Origin: Paenibacillus sp. BJ-4
GTDB lineage: Bacteria; Bacillota; Bacilli; Paenibacillales; Paenibacillaceae
DNA length: 64,000 nucleotides
Reading direction: 5' to 3'
NCBI RefSeq assembly: GCF_020404765.1
Contig: NZ_JAIVEM010000072.1
Coordinates: forward strand, 186,001-250,000
This document shows positions 7,943-18,696 of this stretch, piece after piece. How positions within the stretch are numbered: the first letter of the stretch is position 1; each line of letters opens with the position of its first letter. Below the pieces are notes generated by a model. That model saw only the letters and a list, made by a program, of their open reading frames with translations, searched no databases and was not told the DNA's origin. The position numbers and the translations under genes were made by a program.

Positions 7943-9657
7943 ATGTTACGTCGTTTTTTGGAATATTATAGACCTTATCGGTCTTTGTTTCTACTGGATT
8001 TTTCGTGTGCTGTTTTCGCCGCGCTACTGGAGTTGGGATTTCCGCTTGCAGTTAATTATGTGGTGGACGACTTATTGCCGCAAAATAATCTGAGGCTGAT
8101 TTTGTGGGCCTGCGCTGGTTTGCTGGCAATCTACGGGGTAAATACACTGATGCAGTACATTATTAACTACTGGGGCCACATGCTCGGGGTTAATATTGAG
8201 ACGGCCATGCGACGGAAGCTGTTTGAGCATATGCAAAAGATGTCGTTCCGTTTTTTTGATAATCACAAGACAGGCAGTTTGATGTCACGGATTACGAACG
8301 ATTTGATGGAAATTGGGGAAATGGCTCATCATGGACCGGAGGATTTGTTCATTGCAATAATGACCTTGGTTGGAGCCTTTGTGCTGATGAGTTCGATTCA
8401 CTGGAAGCTGGCGCTTTTGATTTTTGCGGTCATTCCGGTACTGATCTGGTTGTCCATTTATTTTAATAAAAGGATGACGAAGGCCTTTGATGCGATGTAT
8501 GCGAGTGTAGGGGATTTTAATGCCCGCGTCGAGAATACGATTGGCGGTATTCGTGTTGTGCAAGCCTTTGGCAACGAACATTTTGAAAAGGTACGCTTTG
8601 ACAAGGACAATAATCGTTTTCGAGGCGCAAAGCTGATGGCTTATAAAATTATGTCCAACGGGCTGTCGATGAGCTATATGCTGACCCGTATGGTTACGCT
8701 GTTTGTGCTGATTTTTGGTGCGTACTATGTCATTCGTGGAGAGCTGTCGTATGGGCAGTTTGTCGGGTTTATTTTGCTGTCAAATGTATTTTTTCGTCCG
8801 ATTGATAAAATCAACGCTATCATTGAGAGCTATCCCAAAGGGATTGCGGGCTTCAAGCGTTATACGGATTTGCTGGATACCGTACCGGAAGTGGCAGATG
8901 CGCCGAATGCACGTGATGTGGAGCATTTGAGGGGAGATATTTGCTATAACGGAGTTTCCTTTGGATATGAAGGTAAGGACCAGGTACTAAAAGAGATTGA
9001 CCTTAGCATTCACGCTGGTGAAACGGTTGCTTTTGTCGGTCCGTCAGGAGCGGGGAAAACGACGATTTGCAGCTTGCTGCCCCGTTTTTACGATGGCAAG
9101 GCGGCAGCATTACCATTGATGGGCTGGATATCCGCAGCATGACGCTGGGTTCTCTACGCCGTCAGATTGGGATTGTGCAGCAGGATGTGTTCCTATTCTC
9201 TGGTACCATCCGCGAAAATATCGGGTATGGCAAGCTGGATGCGGGAGAAGATGAAATATGGGAGGCTGCACACCGTGCGCAGTTGCATGATTTTATTCGT
9301 TCTCAGCCTGAAGGGATGGATACGGTGATCGGTGAACGTGGTGTGAAGCTGTCTGGAGGCCAAAAGCAACGGTTGGCGATTGCTCGAATGTTCCTGAAAA
9401 ATCCACCGATACTTATTTTGGATGAGGCGACCTCTGCACTGGACACGGAGACAGAAGCGGCCATTCAACAATCGCTGGCGGAATTGTCGGCTGGACGAAC
9501 GACATTGGTCATTGCCCATCGACTGGCGACGATCAAAAATGCGGACCGTATTATCGTGGTTACCGAAAAAGGCATTACCGAGCAGGGAAGACATGAGGAA
9601 TTGGTTGCCGCAGGTGGAGTCTATAGTCGTCTACATACGGCTCAATTCGGTTCCTGA
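7943..9657 (+). pseudogene. ABC exporter (fused permease-ATPase), one-base frameshift
   Basis: The first frame (from ATG 7943, 4-5 nt after GAGGGG) encodes a six-helix type-IV exporter membrane domain and the start of the ATPase, with Walker A GPSGAGKTT and RFYDGK, then runs off into a stop at 9140-9142. The next frame continues with GGSITIDGLDIRSM, Q-loop VQQDVFLFSGT, signature SGGQKQRLAIAR, Walker B ILILDEATSALD and the H-loop IAHRLAT, ending at 9657. The total of 1715 nt is one base short of 572 codons. Loss of one G at about 9098-9103 (AAGGCGG where AAGGGCGG would restore D-G-K-G-G-S) explains it. It may be a real mutation or a sequencing error. An intact protein would be a homodimeric lipid or drug exporter of about 571 aa. 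Confidence 0.85.
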
Positions 9658-9677
9658 TCTTGATGAATTGCATGATA

Positions 9678-9721
9678 AAGCGCCAAGGCGGGAGGACAAC
9701 TTTGCCTCAGGTGCTTTTTTT
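9678..9721 (+). terminator. Terminator after the ABC exporter
   Basis: The stem AAGCGCC.AGGC pairs with GCCT.AGGTGCTT, followed by TTTTTTTAT. Confidence 0.75.
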
Positions 9722-9832
9722 ATATGTGGAATAGCCCGATTCATCTCATTTACGCATGGATATGTTGAGAAAAAGGAAATGCTCATAGCTAGAAAAGTTT
9801 ATACAATGGAAGAGGAATAAGAACTATGAAAT

Positions 9833-9861
9833 TCGACTTTTGATGAAGGATTTCATATAAT
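9833..9861 (+). promoter_or_regulatory. Probable promoter of odhAB
   Basis: TCGACT (9833-9838), 17-bp spacer, perfect TATAAT (9856-9861), about 100 bp before the odhA start. The remaining gap between the terminator and odhA holds no gene. Confidence 0.55.
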
Positions 9862-9964
9862 GTGAGCATATTGTGAACAACTTAAATTGAGGGTTCAACA
9901 AAAAAACAAATTTAAAATGATTTCCGTCCAGCTATGAATTTCAAAATTTGACGGAGGGAACGAG

Positions 9965-12856
9965 ATGACAATGGAAGAGAGCAGTAGACAGGTACCTTGG
10001 CAGGCGTATTACGGACCTAATCTAGGTTATGTGCAGGACCAGTATGAAAAGTATGTAGCGGACCCCGGAACGGTTGATCCGGCTTACCGCGAGCTGTTTG
10101 ATCAATGGGGTGAGCCGCCGCAATCCGAATACTCGGCTGCTTCCATGATAGACTACAAATTGCAAGGACCCCCCGCAAGCGCTCTGGGGAGCCTCGATTC
10201 GAACACATTACAGAAAGCGGTTACAGCGGGGAAAATGGTGTGGAACATCCGTGAATACGGACATTTGGCCGCCCAAATCGATCCGTTGGGACTGGATGCC
10301 GAGCAGGACACTCGCTTGCTTGATCCAGCATCTTACGGTTTAACTGAACAGGACTTAAAGGCCTTTCCGGCCTCTTTAATATGGGATAACGCTCCTGCGG
10401 GAACACTGAACGGATGGGAAGCCATTCAACGGTTGCGTGTAGCATACACAGGACCGATTGCCTATGAATTTAGTCACATTCATAGCGAAGAGGAACGCAG
10501 TTGGTTGAACAGCTATGCAGAATCCGGCTGGTCCTCCAAGCCACTCACAACACAGGAACGCAAGACGCTGTTGGGCAGATTGGTGGAGGTAGAACAGTTC
10601 GAAGAGTTTTTGCATAAAACGTTTGTCGGACAGAAGCGTTTTTCCATCGAGGGTAATGATGTGCTTGTACCTGTACTTGATGAGATCATTCGACTCACCA
10701 CGAATGCAGGAGCAAGTCACGTTCTGATGGGTATGGCGCATCGGGGGCGTTTGAACGTGCTGGCTCATGTGCTGGGCAAGCCTTATAGCAAAATTTTCTC
10801 TGAATTTCATCATTCTCCGAATAAGGACCTGATCCCGTCGGAAGGCTCGACCGGAATAAACTACGGCTGGACTGGAGATGTGAAGTATCATCTGGGTGCT
10901 GATCGTTTTGTCAAGGATGGGGAGGCAGTACAGGCCCGACTGACCTTGGCGAATAATCCAAGTCACTTGGAGTATGTGAATCCGGTTGTGCAAGGCTTTT
11001 CCCGCGCAGCGCAGGAAGACCGTAGTCAAGCAGGCTATCCGAAGCTGGATGTCAGCAAGGCAGCCACGATTATCATGCATGGCGATGCGGCTTTCCCGGG
11101 TGAGGGGATCGTGGCGGAATCACTCAATTTCACAAATTTGCGCGGCTTCCGTAATGGCGGTACGGTGCATATTATTGTGAATAATCGTCTGGGCTTTACG
11201 ACAGAGAGTGTCGATTCACGTTCGACCCGTTATGCCAGCGATCTGGCCAAGGGCTACGAAATTCCGATTGTACACGTGAACGCGGATAATCCTGAAGCTT
11301 GCATTGCAGCGGCTCGTATGGCTGGCGAATACCGCAATCGCTTCAAGAAGGATTTCCTGATTGATCTGATTGGTTATCGTCGTTATGGTCACAATGAATC
11401 CGATGACCCGGAAACAACCCAACCGCTGGTATATCGCAAGGTGAAGAATCATCCGACGGTGAGCAAATTATATGCTCAAAAACTGATGAAGCAGGGTATT
11501 GTGGATGAAGCGTTTAGTGCCGGCCTTATTGAAAAGGTGCAAAACCGACTGAAGGAAGCACATGAGCATGTGAAGAATCAACCGGAAGAGGAGCCTGAAA
11601 TTACTGCTGTTAAGGCCAAAAAAAATCAGGGCTCTGTGGTCCGTACCGCGGTGGAACTGAAAAAGCTGCGCCAAATCAATGAAAACCTGCTCAAATGGCC
11701 AAAAGATTTTCATGTATATCCGAAGCTGGATCGCATTTTACAGCGTAGAAAAACAGCTCTGAACGAGGGGGAAAAGGTAGATTGGAGTTTGGCCGAGACA
11801 CTGGCCCTGGCTACCATTCTCGCAGACGGCAAGCCGATTCGTATGACGGGTCAGGATGCGGAGCGTGCGACCTTTGCTCACCGTAACCTCGTGCTGCATG
11901 AGCCTGAAACTGGCAATACACATTGCCCGCTTCATACACTGCCAGAAGCACGCGCCTCGTTCAGTATTCATAATAGCCCTTTATCTGAGGCTTCTGTCCT
12001 TGGCTTTGAGTATGGGTATAACGTTTTTTCTCCTGAAACGTTAGTGATTTGGGAAGCACAATTCGGTGATTTTGCGAACTGCGCACAGGTTATTTTCGAT
12101 CAATTTATTTCCGCGGGCCGTGCCAAATGGAGACAGAAATCCAGTTTGGTCATGCTGTTACCGCATGGAAGTGAAGGACAAGGACCAGAGCATACGAGCG
12201 CACGGCTGGAGCGTTTCCTCCAGTTGTCTGCACAAAATAACTGGACTGTCGCCAATCTGAGCAGTGCCTCGCAGTATTTCCATCTGTTGCGCCGTCAGGC
12301 TGCATTGAGCGAAAGTGAGGAAGCGCGTCCGCTTGTGATGATGTCGCCGAAAAGCCTGATTCGCAACAATCGTGTCGCTTCACCTGCTTCAGAGTTCAGT
12401 GAGGGAACATTCCATCCTGTGCTGGAGCAGCCAGGGCTGGGTGCACGCCCGGATCGTGTAGAGCGCATTGTACTTTGCAGTGGCAAAATTGCGATTGATC
12501 TGGAAGAGGCGTTGGAGAAAGATAAAAATGAGGCGGAAGAGCGTCTGCACATTATTCGTGTAGAGCAGTTATACCCCTTCCCGGAAGAGGAAATTCGGAA
12601 TATCTTCAGCCGTTTCCCGCATGTTAAAGAATTCGTATGGGCTCAGGAAGAACCTAAAAATATGGGGGCATGGAGTTACATTGAGCCTCGTCTGCGGAAT
12701 GTTGTGCCGCAAGGAGCGGAAATTCGTTACGCAGGCAGACCGGAACGTTCCAGCCCGGCGAGCGGCTATCAGCAAGTGCACAGCCTAGAACAGCAGCGGA
12801 TTATTCAATCAGCGTTGAAGCAGGATTCCAAAAATAATATTACACTGGGGAGGTAG
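9965..12856 (+). CDS. odhA: 2-oxoglutarate dehydrogenase E1 component
   Basis: 963 aa, the size of Bacillus OdhA. It decarboxylates 2-oxoglutarate with thiamine diphosphate and passes the succinyl group to the lipoyl arm of E2 (TCA cycle, cytoplasm). An N-terminal arm ([16 protein letters not shown]) is typical of the family. The active-site region includes [25 protein letters not shown], the ThDP/Mg block [18 protein letters not shown] and NNRLGFTT. The transketolase-like C-terminal half has the [17 protein letters not shown] motif and [11 protein letters not shown] 9965 follows CGGAGGGAACGAG. Its stop lies inside the ribosome site of odhB, 5 bp upstream of that start, so expression of the two subunits is tightly linked. 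Confidence 0.97.
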   Translation: MTMEESSRQVPWQAYYGPNLGYVQDQYEKYVADPGTVDPAYRELFDQWGEPPQSEYSAASMIDYKLQGPPASALGSLDSNTLQKAVTAGKMVWNIREYGHLAAQIDPLGLDAEQDTRLLDPASYGLTEQDLKAFPASLIWDNAPAGTLNGWEAIQRLRVAYTGPIAYEFSHIHSEEERSWLNSYAESGWSSKPLTTQERKTLLGRLVEVEQFEEFLHKTFVGQKRFSIEGNDVLVPVLDEIIRLTTNAGASHVLMGMAHRGRLNVLAHVLGKPYSKIFSEFHHSPNKDLIPSEGSTGINYGWTGDVKYHLGADRFVKDGEAVQARLTLANNPSHLEYVNPVVQGFSRAAQEDRSQAGYPKLDVSKAATIIMHGDAAFPGEGIVAESLNFTNLRGFRNGGTVHIIVNNRLGFTTESVDSRSTRYASDLAKGYEIPIVHVNADNPEACIAAARMAGEYRNRFKKDFLIDLIGYRRYGHNESDDPETTQPLVYRKVKNHPTVSKLYAQKLMKQGIVDEAFSAGLIEKVQNRLKEAHEHVKNQPEEEPEITAVKAKKNQGSVVRTAVELKKLRQINENLLKWPKDFHVYPKLDRILQRRKTALNEGEKVDWSLAETLALATILADGKPIRMTGQDAERATFAHRNLVLHEPETGNTHCPLHTLPEARASFSIHNSPLSEASVLGFEYGYNVFSPETLVIWEAQFGDFANCAQVIFDQFISAGRAKWRQKSSLVMLLPHGSEGQGPEHTSARLERFLQLSAQNNWTVANLSSASQYFHLLRRQAALSESEEARPLVMMSPKSLIRNNRVASPASEFSEGTFHPVLEQPGLGARPDRVERIVLCSGKIAIDLEEALEKDKNEAEERLHIIRVEQLYPFPEEEIRNIFSRFPHVKEFVWAQEEPKNMGAWSYIEPRLRNVVPQGAEIRYAGRPERSSPASGYQQVHSLEQQRIIQSALKQDSKNNITLGR

Positions 12857-12861
12857 CGGCT

Positions 12862-14151
12862 GTGAGCGATATTTTAGTGCCAGCAATGGGAGAATCCATC
12901 ACGGAAGGAACAATTTCTAAATGGCTTGTCAAGGAAGGGGACTCCGTAGGACAGGGGGATGTTCTACTGGAACTGGAAACGGATAAAGTCAATCTGGAAA
13001 TTAGTGCAGAAGAAGCGGGAGTTGTCCAGAAAATCCTTCGTCAGGAGGGAGAGACTGTGTCCATCGGTGAAGCTGTTGGCTTGATCGGAACCGGCAGTGG
13101 TAGCGCAGGGGTGTCTGGTGCTGGAGAAGCAGCAGCGACTAAAGCACCGGAAGCACCACCCGTAGCGACTACACCGGCTACTGCAGTAGCAGAAAGGGCC
13201 GCACAGCCTGTTTCGTCTAATAATGACGGGGGAAATCAGACGGCATCTCCATCCGCCCGGAAGCTGGCGCGTGAACGCGGAATTGATCTAGAGCAGGTAC
13301 AGGGAAAAGACCCGCTCGGACGGGTGTTCCAGGGAGATGTTAAAACGCATACGAACAGTGTTGAGGTTGCAGGTGCGGCATCGACTGCACCAGCGTCTCC
13401 CGTTGTCAACAAGCCTGCGGCTTCGTCTTCATCTCAAACGGAGTACAGCAAGCCTGTAGAACGCCAGCGGATGTCTCGTCGCAGAGCGACGATTGCCAAG
13501 CGCCTTGTTGAGGCACAGCAAACAGCTGCTATGCTTACCACTTTTAATGAAGTGGATATGACCGCCATTCTCGATGTCCGTAAACGCCGTAAAGATAAGT
13601 TCAAGGAGAAGCATGATGTAGGGCTCGGCTTTATGTCCTTCTTTACGAAAGCAGTGGTTGGCGCACTCAAGCAATTCCCTACCGTGAATGCAGAAATTAA
13701 CGGCGATGATATCGTACTGAAAAAATACTATGATATCGGGATTGCTGTATCTGCCAAGGAAGGTTTGGTCGTACCGGTCGTACGGGACGCCGATCGTCTC
13801 GGCTTTGCTGAAATTGAGAAAAGCATTGCAGAATTGGCTGGCAAAGCACGCTCCAACTCGCTTTCTCTGGCAGATTTGCAGGGCGGGACCTTTACCATTA
13901 CCAATGGGGGTATTTTTGGGTCCCTGCTGTCTACGCCAATTCTGAACACGCCGCAGGTGGGTATTTTGGGGATGCACAAAATCCAGCTTCGTCCGATTGC
14001 AATTGACGAGGAGCGTATGGAAAATCGTCCGATGATGTATATCGCCTTGTCTTACGATCACCGGATTATCGATGGTAGCGAAGCGGTTCGCTTCTTGGTA
14101 ACGGTCAAAGAATTGCTGGAAGATCCGGAATCTCTGTTGCTGGAGGGATAA
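12862..14151 (+). CDS. odhB: Dihydrolipoamide succinyltransferase (E2 of 2-oxoglutarate dehydrogenase)
   Basis: 429 aa from GTG 12862, preceded by GGGGAGGTAGCGG. There are three domains. A lipoyl domain (residues 1-77) has the lipoylated Lys42 in ETDKVNLE. An Ala/Pro-rich linker (about 80-130) leads to the peripheral-subunit-binding domain ([18 protein letters not shown], about 130-165). A second linker leads to the acyltransferase core with the catalytic DHRIIDG near the C-terminus. It transfers succinyl groups to CoA and forms the core of the complex. E3 (dihydrolipoamide dehydrogenase) is not encoded here; a terminator follows. Confidence 0.97.
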   Translation: MSDILVPAMGESITEGTISKWLVKEGDSVGQGDVLLELETDKVNLEISAEEAGVVQKILRQEGETVSIGEAVGLIGTGSGSAGVSGAGEAAATKAPEAPPVATTPATAVAERAAQPVSSNNDGGNQTASPSARKLARERGIDLEQVQGKDPLGRVFQGDVKTHTNSVEVAGAASTAPASPVVNKPAASSSSQTEYSKPVERQRMSRRRATIAKRLVEAQQTAAMLTTFNEVDMTAILDVRKRRKDKFKEKHDVGLGFMSFFTKAVVGALKQFPTVNAEINGDDIVLKKYYDIGIAVSAKEGLVVPVVRDADRLGFAEIEKSIAELAGKARSNSLSLADLQGGTFTITNGGIFGSLLSTPILNTPQVGILGMHKIQLRPIAIDEERMENRPMMYIALSYDHRIIDGSEAVRFLVTVKELLEDPESLLLEG

Positions 14152-14186
14152 TAAAGATCCAGTTATATCCAAGCATGATGTATATG

Positions 14187-14220
14187 AAAAAAAGCAGACT
14201 CTTGCGGGTCTGCTTTTTTT
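14187..14220 (+). terminator. Terminator of odhAB
   Basis: The AAAAAAAGCAGAC / GTCTGCTTTTTTT stem (14187-14199 with 14208-14220) works in both directions, with a strong T run on this strand. Confidence 0.9.
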
Positions 14221-14288
14221 CCTGCATAGTAATACCATAAGATTCAGACCTAATAAACACACAGATGCAGAGAAGGGTGGGGACTGTT

Positions 14289-14819
14289 TTGGACAAAGAT
14301 TTGCGCTACCCGATTGGGCCGTTTGTCGTTCCAGATACCATTACAGAGGAGCAGCTTCTTGTATGGGTTCACGACATTGCTGAACTGCCTTCGCAGCTTC
14401 GTCAGGCGGTTGAGGGATTGAATGAGCAACAGCTTAATACGCCTTATCGTGAAGGTGGATGGACGATAAGGCAGGTTGTTCATCATTTGGCAGACAGCCA
14501 TATGAACAGCTATATTCGTTTTAAGCTGGCGCTGACGGAGGATACACCGACGATCAAGCCATACGATGAGGGACGTTGGGCCGAAATACCGGACGCTAGG
14601 GAGCTTCCACTGGAGCCGTCACTGCAATTGCTGGAAGGGCTTCATAAACGGTGGGTGACCGTGTTACGATCGTTAGGAGAAGAGCAGCTGCATCGAACGT
14701 TTATTCATCCTGAATCGGGTCAGACGATCCGGCTCGAACGAAACATCGGCATCTATGCCTGGCACGGCAAACATCATACAGCTCATATTACTTCCCTGAG
14801 AGAACGGAATGCATGGTGA
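14289..14819 (+). CDS. DinB/YfiT-like metal-dependent transferase
   Basis: 176 aa. I chose TTG 14289 because GGGTGGGG lies just upstream and because homologues such as Bacillus YfiT start right before the L.YPIG.F motif; an ATG at 14265 is in frame. The DinB four-helix fold is indicated by [24 protein letters not shown] (first metal His, then His of the DSH) and the closing [15 protein letters not shown] with further His ligands. YfiT/BstA relatives bind a divalent metal, and some transfer bacillithiol to electrophiles. The exact reaction is inferred. Confidence 0.8.
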   Translation: MDKDLRYPIGPFVVPDTITEEQLLVWVHDIAELPSQLRQAVEGLNEQQLNTPYREGGWTIRQVVHHLADSHMNSYIRFKLALTEDTPTIKPYDEGRWAEIPDARELPLEPSLQLLEGLHKRWVTVLRSLGEEQLHRTFIHPESGQTIRLERNIGIYAWHGKHHTAHITSLRERNAW

Positions 14820-14826
14820 TTTGCAT

Positions 14827-14878
14827 AAAAAAGAAACCTTTAAACTCACTTTAACCGTGGTTTTGAAGGTTTCTTTTT
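14827..14878. terminator. Bidirectional terminator between convergent genes
   Basis: AAAAAAGAAACCTT(TAA) pairs with (TT)GAAGGTTTCTTTTT, with a T run on either strand. It serves both the DinB-like gene and the hydrolase that ends at 14892. Confidence 0.85.
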
Positions 14879-14891
14879 ATTAAGAGCTAAT

Positions 14892-15863
14892 TTATGAAGA
14901 TGTCTCGGAGCCTCCAGCCAAAACAGAGGTCGCTGCCACGTTAACATGACGGTCCAGCCAGTCAACAATGTCACACATGACTTCATCGCGGTTTGTTTCA
15001 TGCAGCATCTCATGGCGACCATCAGGGTAGAGGCGGTATTCCACATCCTGAAGCTCCAGGCTTCGATACATATCCACCAGCGACAATACACCTTTACCGA
15101 ACAATCCTACCGGATCACGATCCCCGGCAAATATGTAGACCGGCAGTTTAGGATTAATGTTTTCCAGTGAGGAAGGCCAATGGATTTCTTGCAGCAGCCT
15201 GAAAAAATCAAGGAAGAAGCTTGTCGTACAGATGGCTCCACACAATGGATCATGTACGAATTGATCTACTTCCTCTGGATCACGGGATAGCCAGTCGAAT
15301 GCCGTACGCACCGGACGAAAGGCACGGTTAAAACCGCCAAAGACCATCGCATTGAGCAGCATGCTGCGATGATCCATTCCTTGCAGCTTGGCTTGCAGCA
15401 GGGCAACCTGCTCCCCGAGTTTCAGCAGACCACGCCGCCCGTTCGTTCCCGATAACATAAACCCGTGATATACGTGACTGTCGTCATACATTATTTTCTG
15501 GGTTAAAAAGGACCCCATGCTGTGACCCAGCAAAAAACGAGGCAGATCAGGGAACTCCTTAGCCACAATTTCACCCAGCTCCAGCATGCCGTTTGCCATT
15601 CGATTGAACGCATCTGCTCCCGGCATACCGAGCTTATGAGGATCACCAGCTGTGCGCCCGTGACCGATATGATCGTTGGCATACACACCGTAGCCGGAAG
15701 CAGTGAGCTTCTCTGCCAGTCGGATATAGCGGTAAGACCTCTCACACATCCCATGTGAAATTTGTACAATCCCCTTTAGGGGCATCTGCTGATCGGGCAG
15801 CCAGCGGTAGGCAAAAAGCTCGGTTCCGTCATTTTCAGCGATGGTGAAGGTGTATTCCCGCAT
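14892..15863 (-). CDS. Alpha/beta hydrolase (lysophospholipase/monoacylglycerol lipase-like)
   Basis: 323 aa. Domain Hydrolase_4 pattern: an oxyanion segment VQISHGMCERSYRY, then DHIGHGRTAG, the nucleophile elbow LLGHSMGSFL (Ser about residue 114), the acid in IFAGDRDPVG, and a final His in YPDGRHEMLHETNRDEV. Members hydrolyse monoacylglycerols or lysophospholipids. There is no signal peptide, so it is cytoplasmic. It is followed closely on the same strand side by manA upstream (25 bp), so the two may form an operon with manA first. Confidence 0.88.
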   Translation of the reverse strand: MREYTFTIAENDGTELFAYRWLPDQQMPLKGIVQISHGMCERSYRYIRLAEKLTASGYGVYANDHIGHGRTAGDPHKLGMPGADAFNRMANGMLELGEIVAKEFPDLPRFLLGHSMGSFLTQKIMYDDSHVYHGFMLSGTNGRRGLLKLGEQVALLQAKLQGMDHRSMLLNAMVFGGFNRAFRPVRTAFDWLSRDPEEVDQFVHDPLCGAICTTSFFLDFFRLLQEIHWPSSLENINPKLPVYIFAGDRDPVGLFGKGVLSLVDMYRSLELQDVEYRLYPDGRHEMLHETNRDEVMCDIVDWLDRHVNVAATSVLAGGSETSS

Positions 15864-15888
15864 GATTAGACATCACATCCTTTGAGCT

Positions 15889-16863
15889 TTAAGGAAGATA
15901 AGATCTAAGTACGGTCATTTGTCCATTCAATGTGTAACCGTTCAGATTGGCAGGCAGCAGGAAGCAATCTCCAGCTTTACAGGTAAGAGACTCGGCATTA
16001 TCGTCCCACGCTAGGGTACCACTGCCTTCGCAAATGACGAGAATCGTAAAGCTGTCTTTCGTTGTAGCAAGCGACCAACTTCCATCTACGATACCCTTTT
16101 CCACGACAAAATACTCACAGGCTGCAAGCTGGAGCCATTCACCTGGCTGTAAACCGCCAGTTTTCATTGTTGTTGCGCCTGCATCTTCGTATGAGGTCAC
16201 ATTGAGAGAATCCTCAATATGCAACTCACGTGGCTTGCCATCCAAACCAGGACGGTTATAGTCATATAACCGATAGGTCGTATCCGAATTTTGCTGGATT
16301 TCAGCAACGACAACACCCGCGCACAGCGCATGTACAGTGCCGGCGGGAATGAAGAATGTATCGCCTGCTTCAACAGGGACCTGACGCAAACTGCCGAGGA
16401 TGTCTCCGCTTTCAAGAGCTGTACGCAGACTTTCGCGTGTTACACCTTCGGTCAGACCATAAATGATTTTCGCATCCGGCTTGGCATCAAGCACGTACCA
16501 CATTTCGGTTTTTCCAAGCTCTCCGGCCGGAAGTCCCTCATAATCATCTGTAGGATGTACCTGAACCGACAGGTCATCATTGCAATCCAGCAGCTTGATT
16601 AGAAGCGGGAAGCGGCCACCTTTTTCCGATACTCCTTTGGCTCCAAGCCATTCCTGTCCATAGGTTTCGCGGATTTCATCCAGTCCCTTGCCTGCCAGCT
16701 CACCATTGATGACCGTTGTGGTTCCATTCGGATGATCGGCAATCATCCATCCTTCGCCAATATGTCCTTCTGGTGGGGTTAGACCAAATTGTTCTAATGC
16801 TCGTCCTCCCCAGACTCTTTCTTTAAATTCAGGTTGAAATTGCAGCGGATATGGCTTTAGCAT
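15889..16863 (-). CDS. manA: Mannose-6-phosphate isomerase, class I
   Basis: 324 aa from ATG 16863, which sits behind GGAGGAGAGAAATT; the frame extends upstream without a better site. It interconverts mannose-6-phosphate and fructose-6-phosphate. Zinc ligands of the cupin fold are visible: VQVHPTD (Gln, His), KTEMWYVL (Glu) and PAGTVHALCAG (His). The start FQPEFKERVWGGRALEQFGL is diagnostic of the short Firmicute form. It supplies or drains mannose units for polysaccharide precursors. Confidence 0.95.
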   Translation of the reverse strand: MLKPYPLQFQPEFKERVWGGRALEQFGLTPPEGHIGEGWMIADHPNGTTTVINGELAGKGLDEIRETYGQEWLGAKGVSEKGGRFPLLIKLLDCNDDLSVQVHPTDDYEGLPAGELGKTEMWYVLDAKPDAKIIYGLTEGVTRESLRTALESGDILGSLRQVPVEAGDTFFIPAGTVHALCAGVVVAEIQQNSDTTYRLYDYNRPGLDGKPRELHIEDSLNVTSYEDAGATTMKTGGLQPGEWLQLAACEYFVVEKGIVDGSWSLATTKDSFTILVICEGSGTLAWDDNAESLTCKAGDCFLLPANLNGYTLNGQMTVLRSYLP

Positions 16864-16993
16864 AATTTCTCTCCTCCATGAATGGGTATTGAGTGCACAA
16901 CAGAAATCCCTTACGACTTTCAAAATGATATATGTAAGGCGGCTGGAAAAAGCCGCTCATAACCTGGATAAGTTGGCTTGGAAAGCCGATATG

Positions 16994-17575
16994 CTATTTT
17001 TTTTCAATCGCCACCAAATATGGCGAGGTGTCCCGTTGTAATTGACGGTAAATAATACTTTGACCGATAGAGACGGGAAGAGCAGAAGCCCATTGTAGGA
17101 CGGCTTCAGCCTCTTCATTGCCTCCAGCGTGTCCTGGATATAATACGGTGGTCAGAATGCCGCGTGGTCGCAGCAGTTGCAGGGCTGCTTCAAGCGCGGC
17201 GAGCGTAGTGTCCGTATGCGTGATGACAGATGAATCGGCGCCCTCGGAAGGCAAGTAGCCTAGGTTAAACATAACCGCAGCGACTTTGCCATGCAGCTCG
17301 TTGGGAATAGCCTTCCTCATTTGCTCATGACCCTGCAGCAGCAAGGATACCTCTGCTAATGAGGAGGAGACGTTTTCTTCCAGCCGCCGCCGGGCGAGTT
17401 GCAATGCTTCCTGCTGAATGTCGAAGCCGTAAACACGGCCCCGTTTGCCAGCGGCTTTTGCCAGAAACAGCGTATCTGCCCCTGTACCAACAGTGGCATC
17501 GATAGCAGCATCACCTGGCTGCACACGCGCAGCCACCAATTGATGAGCATAGCTCAAGACAGATAGGAAGCCCAT
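16994..17575 (-). CDS. mnmM: tRNA U34 methyltransferase MnmM (YtqB family)
   Basis: 193 aa. A Rossmann methyltransferase with motif I IDATVGTGADTLFLA, motif II YGFDIQQEALQLA, and the family-specific MFNLGYLPSEGADSSVITHTDTT. Bacillus YtqB (MnmM) methylates the 5-aminomethyl group of wobble uridine in tRNA to give mnm5(s2)U. The ATG directly follows the TAA of the radical SAM gene with no base between them, so the pair is coupled. This arrangement matches B. subtilis ytqA-ytqB. Confidence 0.88.
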   Translation of the reverse strand: MGFLSVLSYAHQLVAARVQPGDAAIDATVGTGADTLFLAKAAGKRGRVYGFDIQQEALQLARRRLEENVSSSLAEVSLLLQGHEQMRKAIPNELHGKVAAVMFNLGYLPSEGADSSVITHTDTTLAALEAALQLLRPRGILTTVLYPGHAGGNEEAEAVLQWASALPVSIGQSIIYRQLQRDTSPYLVAIEKK

Positions 17576-18529
17576 TTAAGGCTGCCTCCAGTATTTGCCC
17601 TGCCACGTTTCACGTGATTTCAGCTCATCATCAATGGCGTTAAGCACTTCCCATTTCTTGAGCGACCACATGGGTCCCATCAGCAAATCGCGGGGAGCAT
17701 CTCCAGTCAGTCGATGAACGATCATCTCGGGTGGCAAAAATTCCAGTGTATCGACGATCAGCTTAACGTATTCGTCCCTTTCCAGGAAGCGTAATAAACC
17801 CGCTTCATACTGCTTGACCATCGGCGTTTTGCGCATGAGATGCAGCAAATGAATTTTAATGCCTTGCACATCCATAGCCGCTACTGAGCGTCCGGTATCG
17901 AGCATCATTTCATGCGTTTCCTGCGGAAGACCATAAATGATGTGGGCACACACGCGAATATTGCGCTTGCGCAGCTTTTCCACCGCATCCAGATAGCATT
18001 GAGTGTCATGAGCACGGTTAATCAGTTCTGAGGTGGATTCATGGACGGTTTGCAGTCCCATTTCGATCCACAGGTACGTGCGCTCGTTCAACTCGGCAAG
18101 GTAATCCACTACATCGTCAGGCAAGCAATCAGGACGGGTAGCGATGGACAGACCCACAACCCCCGGCTGCTCCAGAATAACCTCAAAGTATTCTCGCAGT
18201 TCCTCAACCGGGGCATACGTATTGGTGTAGGCTTGGAAATAACCAATATATTTGGCGTTTGGCCATTTTAAATGCTGACGATCCCGAATCGTATTGAACT
18301 GGGTGACCAGATCATCACGGCGACGTCCGGCAAAATCACCCGATCCGCGCGCGCTGCAAAAAGTGCAGCCTCCTTTGGCAATAGATCCATCGCGATTCGG
18401 ACAAGTAAAACCCGCATCCAGCATAACTTTAAACACTTTATTTTGAAATTGCTCGCGCATTTCGTAATTCCAAGTATGGAACCGTTTATCTCCCCATAGC
18501 AGAGGAGCAGGCAACAAATCTGTTTTCAT
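17576..18529 (-). CDS. mnmL: Radical SAM protein YtqA/MnmL (TIGR01212 family)
   Basis: 317 aa from ATG 18529, 8 nt after AAAGGAG; an upstream ATG in the same frame lacks a ribosome site. Cysteines of the cluster-binding region are in FTCPNRDGSIAKGGCTFC. Further family marks are NTYAPVEELREYFE, ATRPDCLPDDVVDYL, MGLQTVHE, HIIYGLPQET and HRLTGDAPRDLL. With its coupled partner MnmM it belongs to the Gram-positive route that completes mnm5U at tRNA position 34. The role is known from the B. subtilis homologue; here it is inferred from family and pairing. Confidence 0.88.
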   Translation of the reverse strand: MKTDLLPAPLLWGDKRFHTWNYEMREQFQNKVFKVMLDAGFTCPNRDGSIAKGGCTFCSARGSGDFAGRRRDDLVTQFNTIRDRQHLKWPNAKYIGYFQAYTNTYAPVEELREYFEVILEQPGVVGLSIATRPDCLPDDVVDYLAELNERTYLWIEMGLQTVHESTSELINRAHDTQCYLDAVEKLRKRNIRVCAHIIYGLPQETHEMMLDTGRSVAAMDVQGIKIHLLHLMRKTPMVKQYEAGLLRFLERDEYVKLIVDTLEFLPPEMIVHRLTGDAPRDLLMGPMWSLKKWEVLNAIDDELKSRETWQGKYWRQP

Positions 18530-18662
18530 GGGTGAACTCCTTTTTTTTACGATCACCTTATTGTAACAAAAATCAGTCTTAATTGGGAATCACTTGACCG
18601 AGGAAGACAATAAAAAGTGCGGATTTTATTGGATTCAGGATTGAAAAAGGTTACACGATGTG

Positions 18663-18696
18663 TTATATTGTAAGCGGTACCAGACATACAATATAA
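18663..18696. repeat. Perfect 10-bp inverted repeat
   Basis: TTATATTGTA (18663-18672) and TACAATATAA (18687-18696) are perfect inverted copies separated by 14 bp, in the divergent region between mnmL and the 65-aa gene. The symmetry and AT-rich content suit either an operator for a dimeric repressor or an RNA hairpin at the start of a transcript. Confidence 0.65.

Noticed and set aside
9422..9820. A 132-codon plus frame across the end of the ABC exporter
   Set aside because: Out of frame with the ATPase motifs and running through the terminator.
10376..11080. A 234-codon open frame on the minus strand
   Set aside because: Antisense to odhA with no recognisable motif or ribosome site.
13429..14262. 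A 277-codon open frame on the minus strand
   Set aside because: It is antisense to most of odhB, has no plausible domain, and odhB is beyond doubt; a codon-bias shadow.
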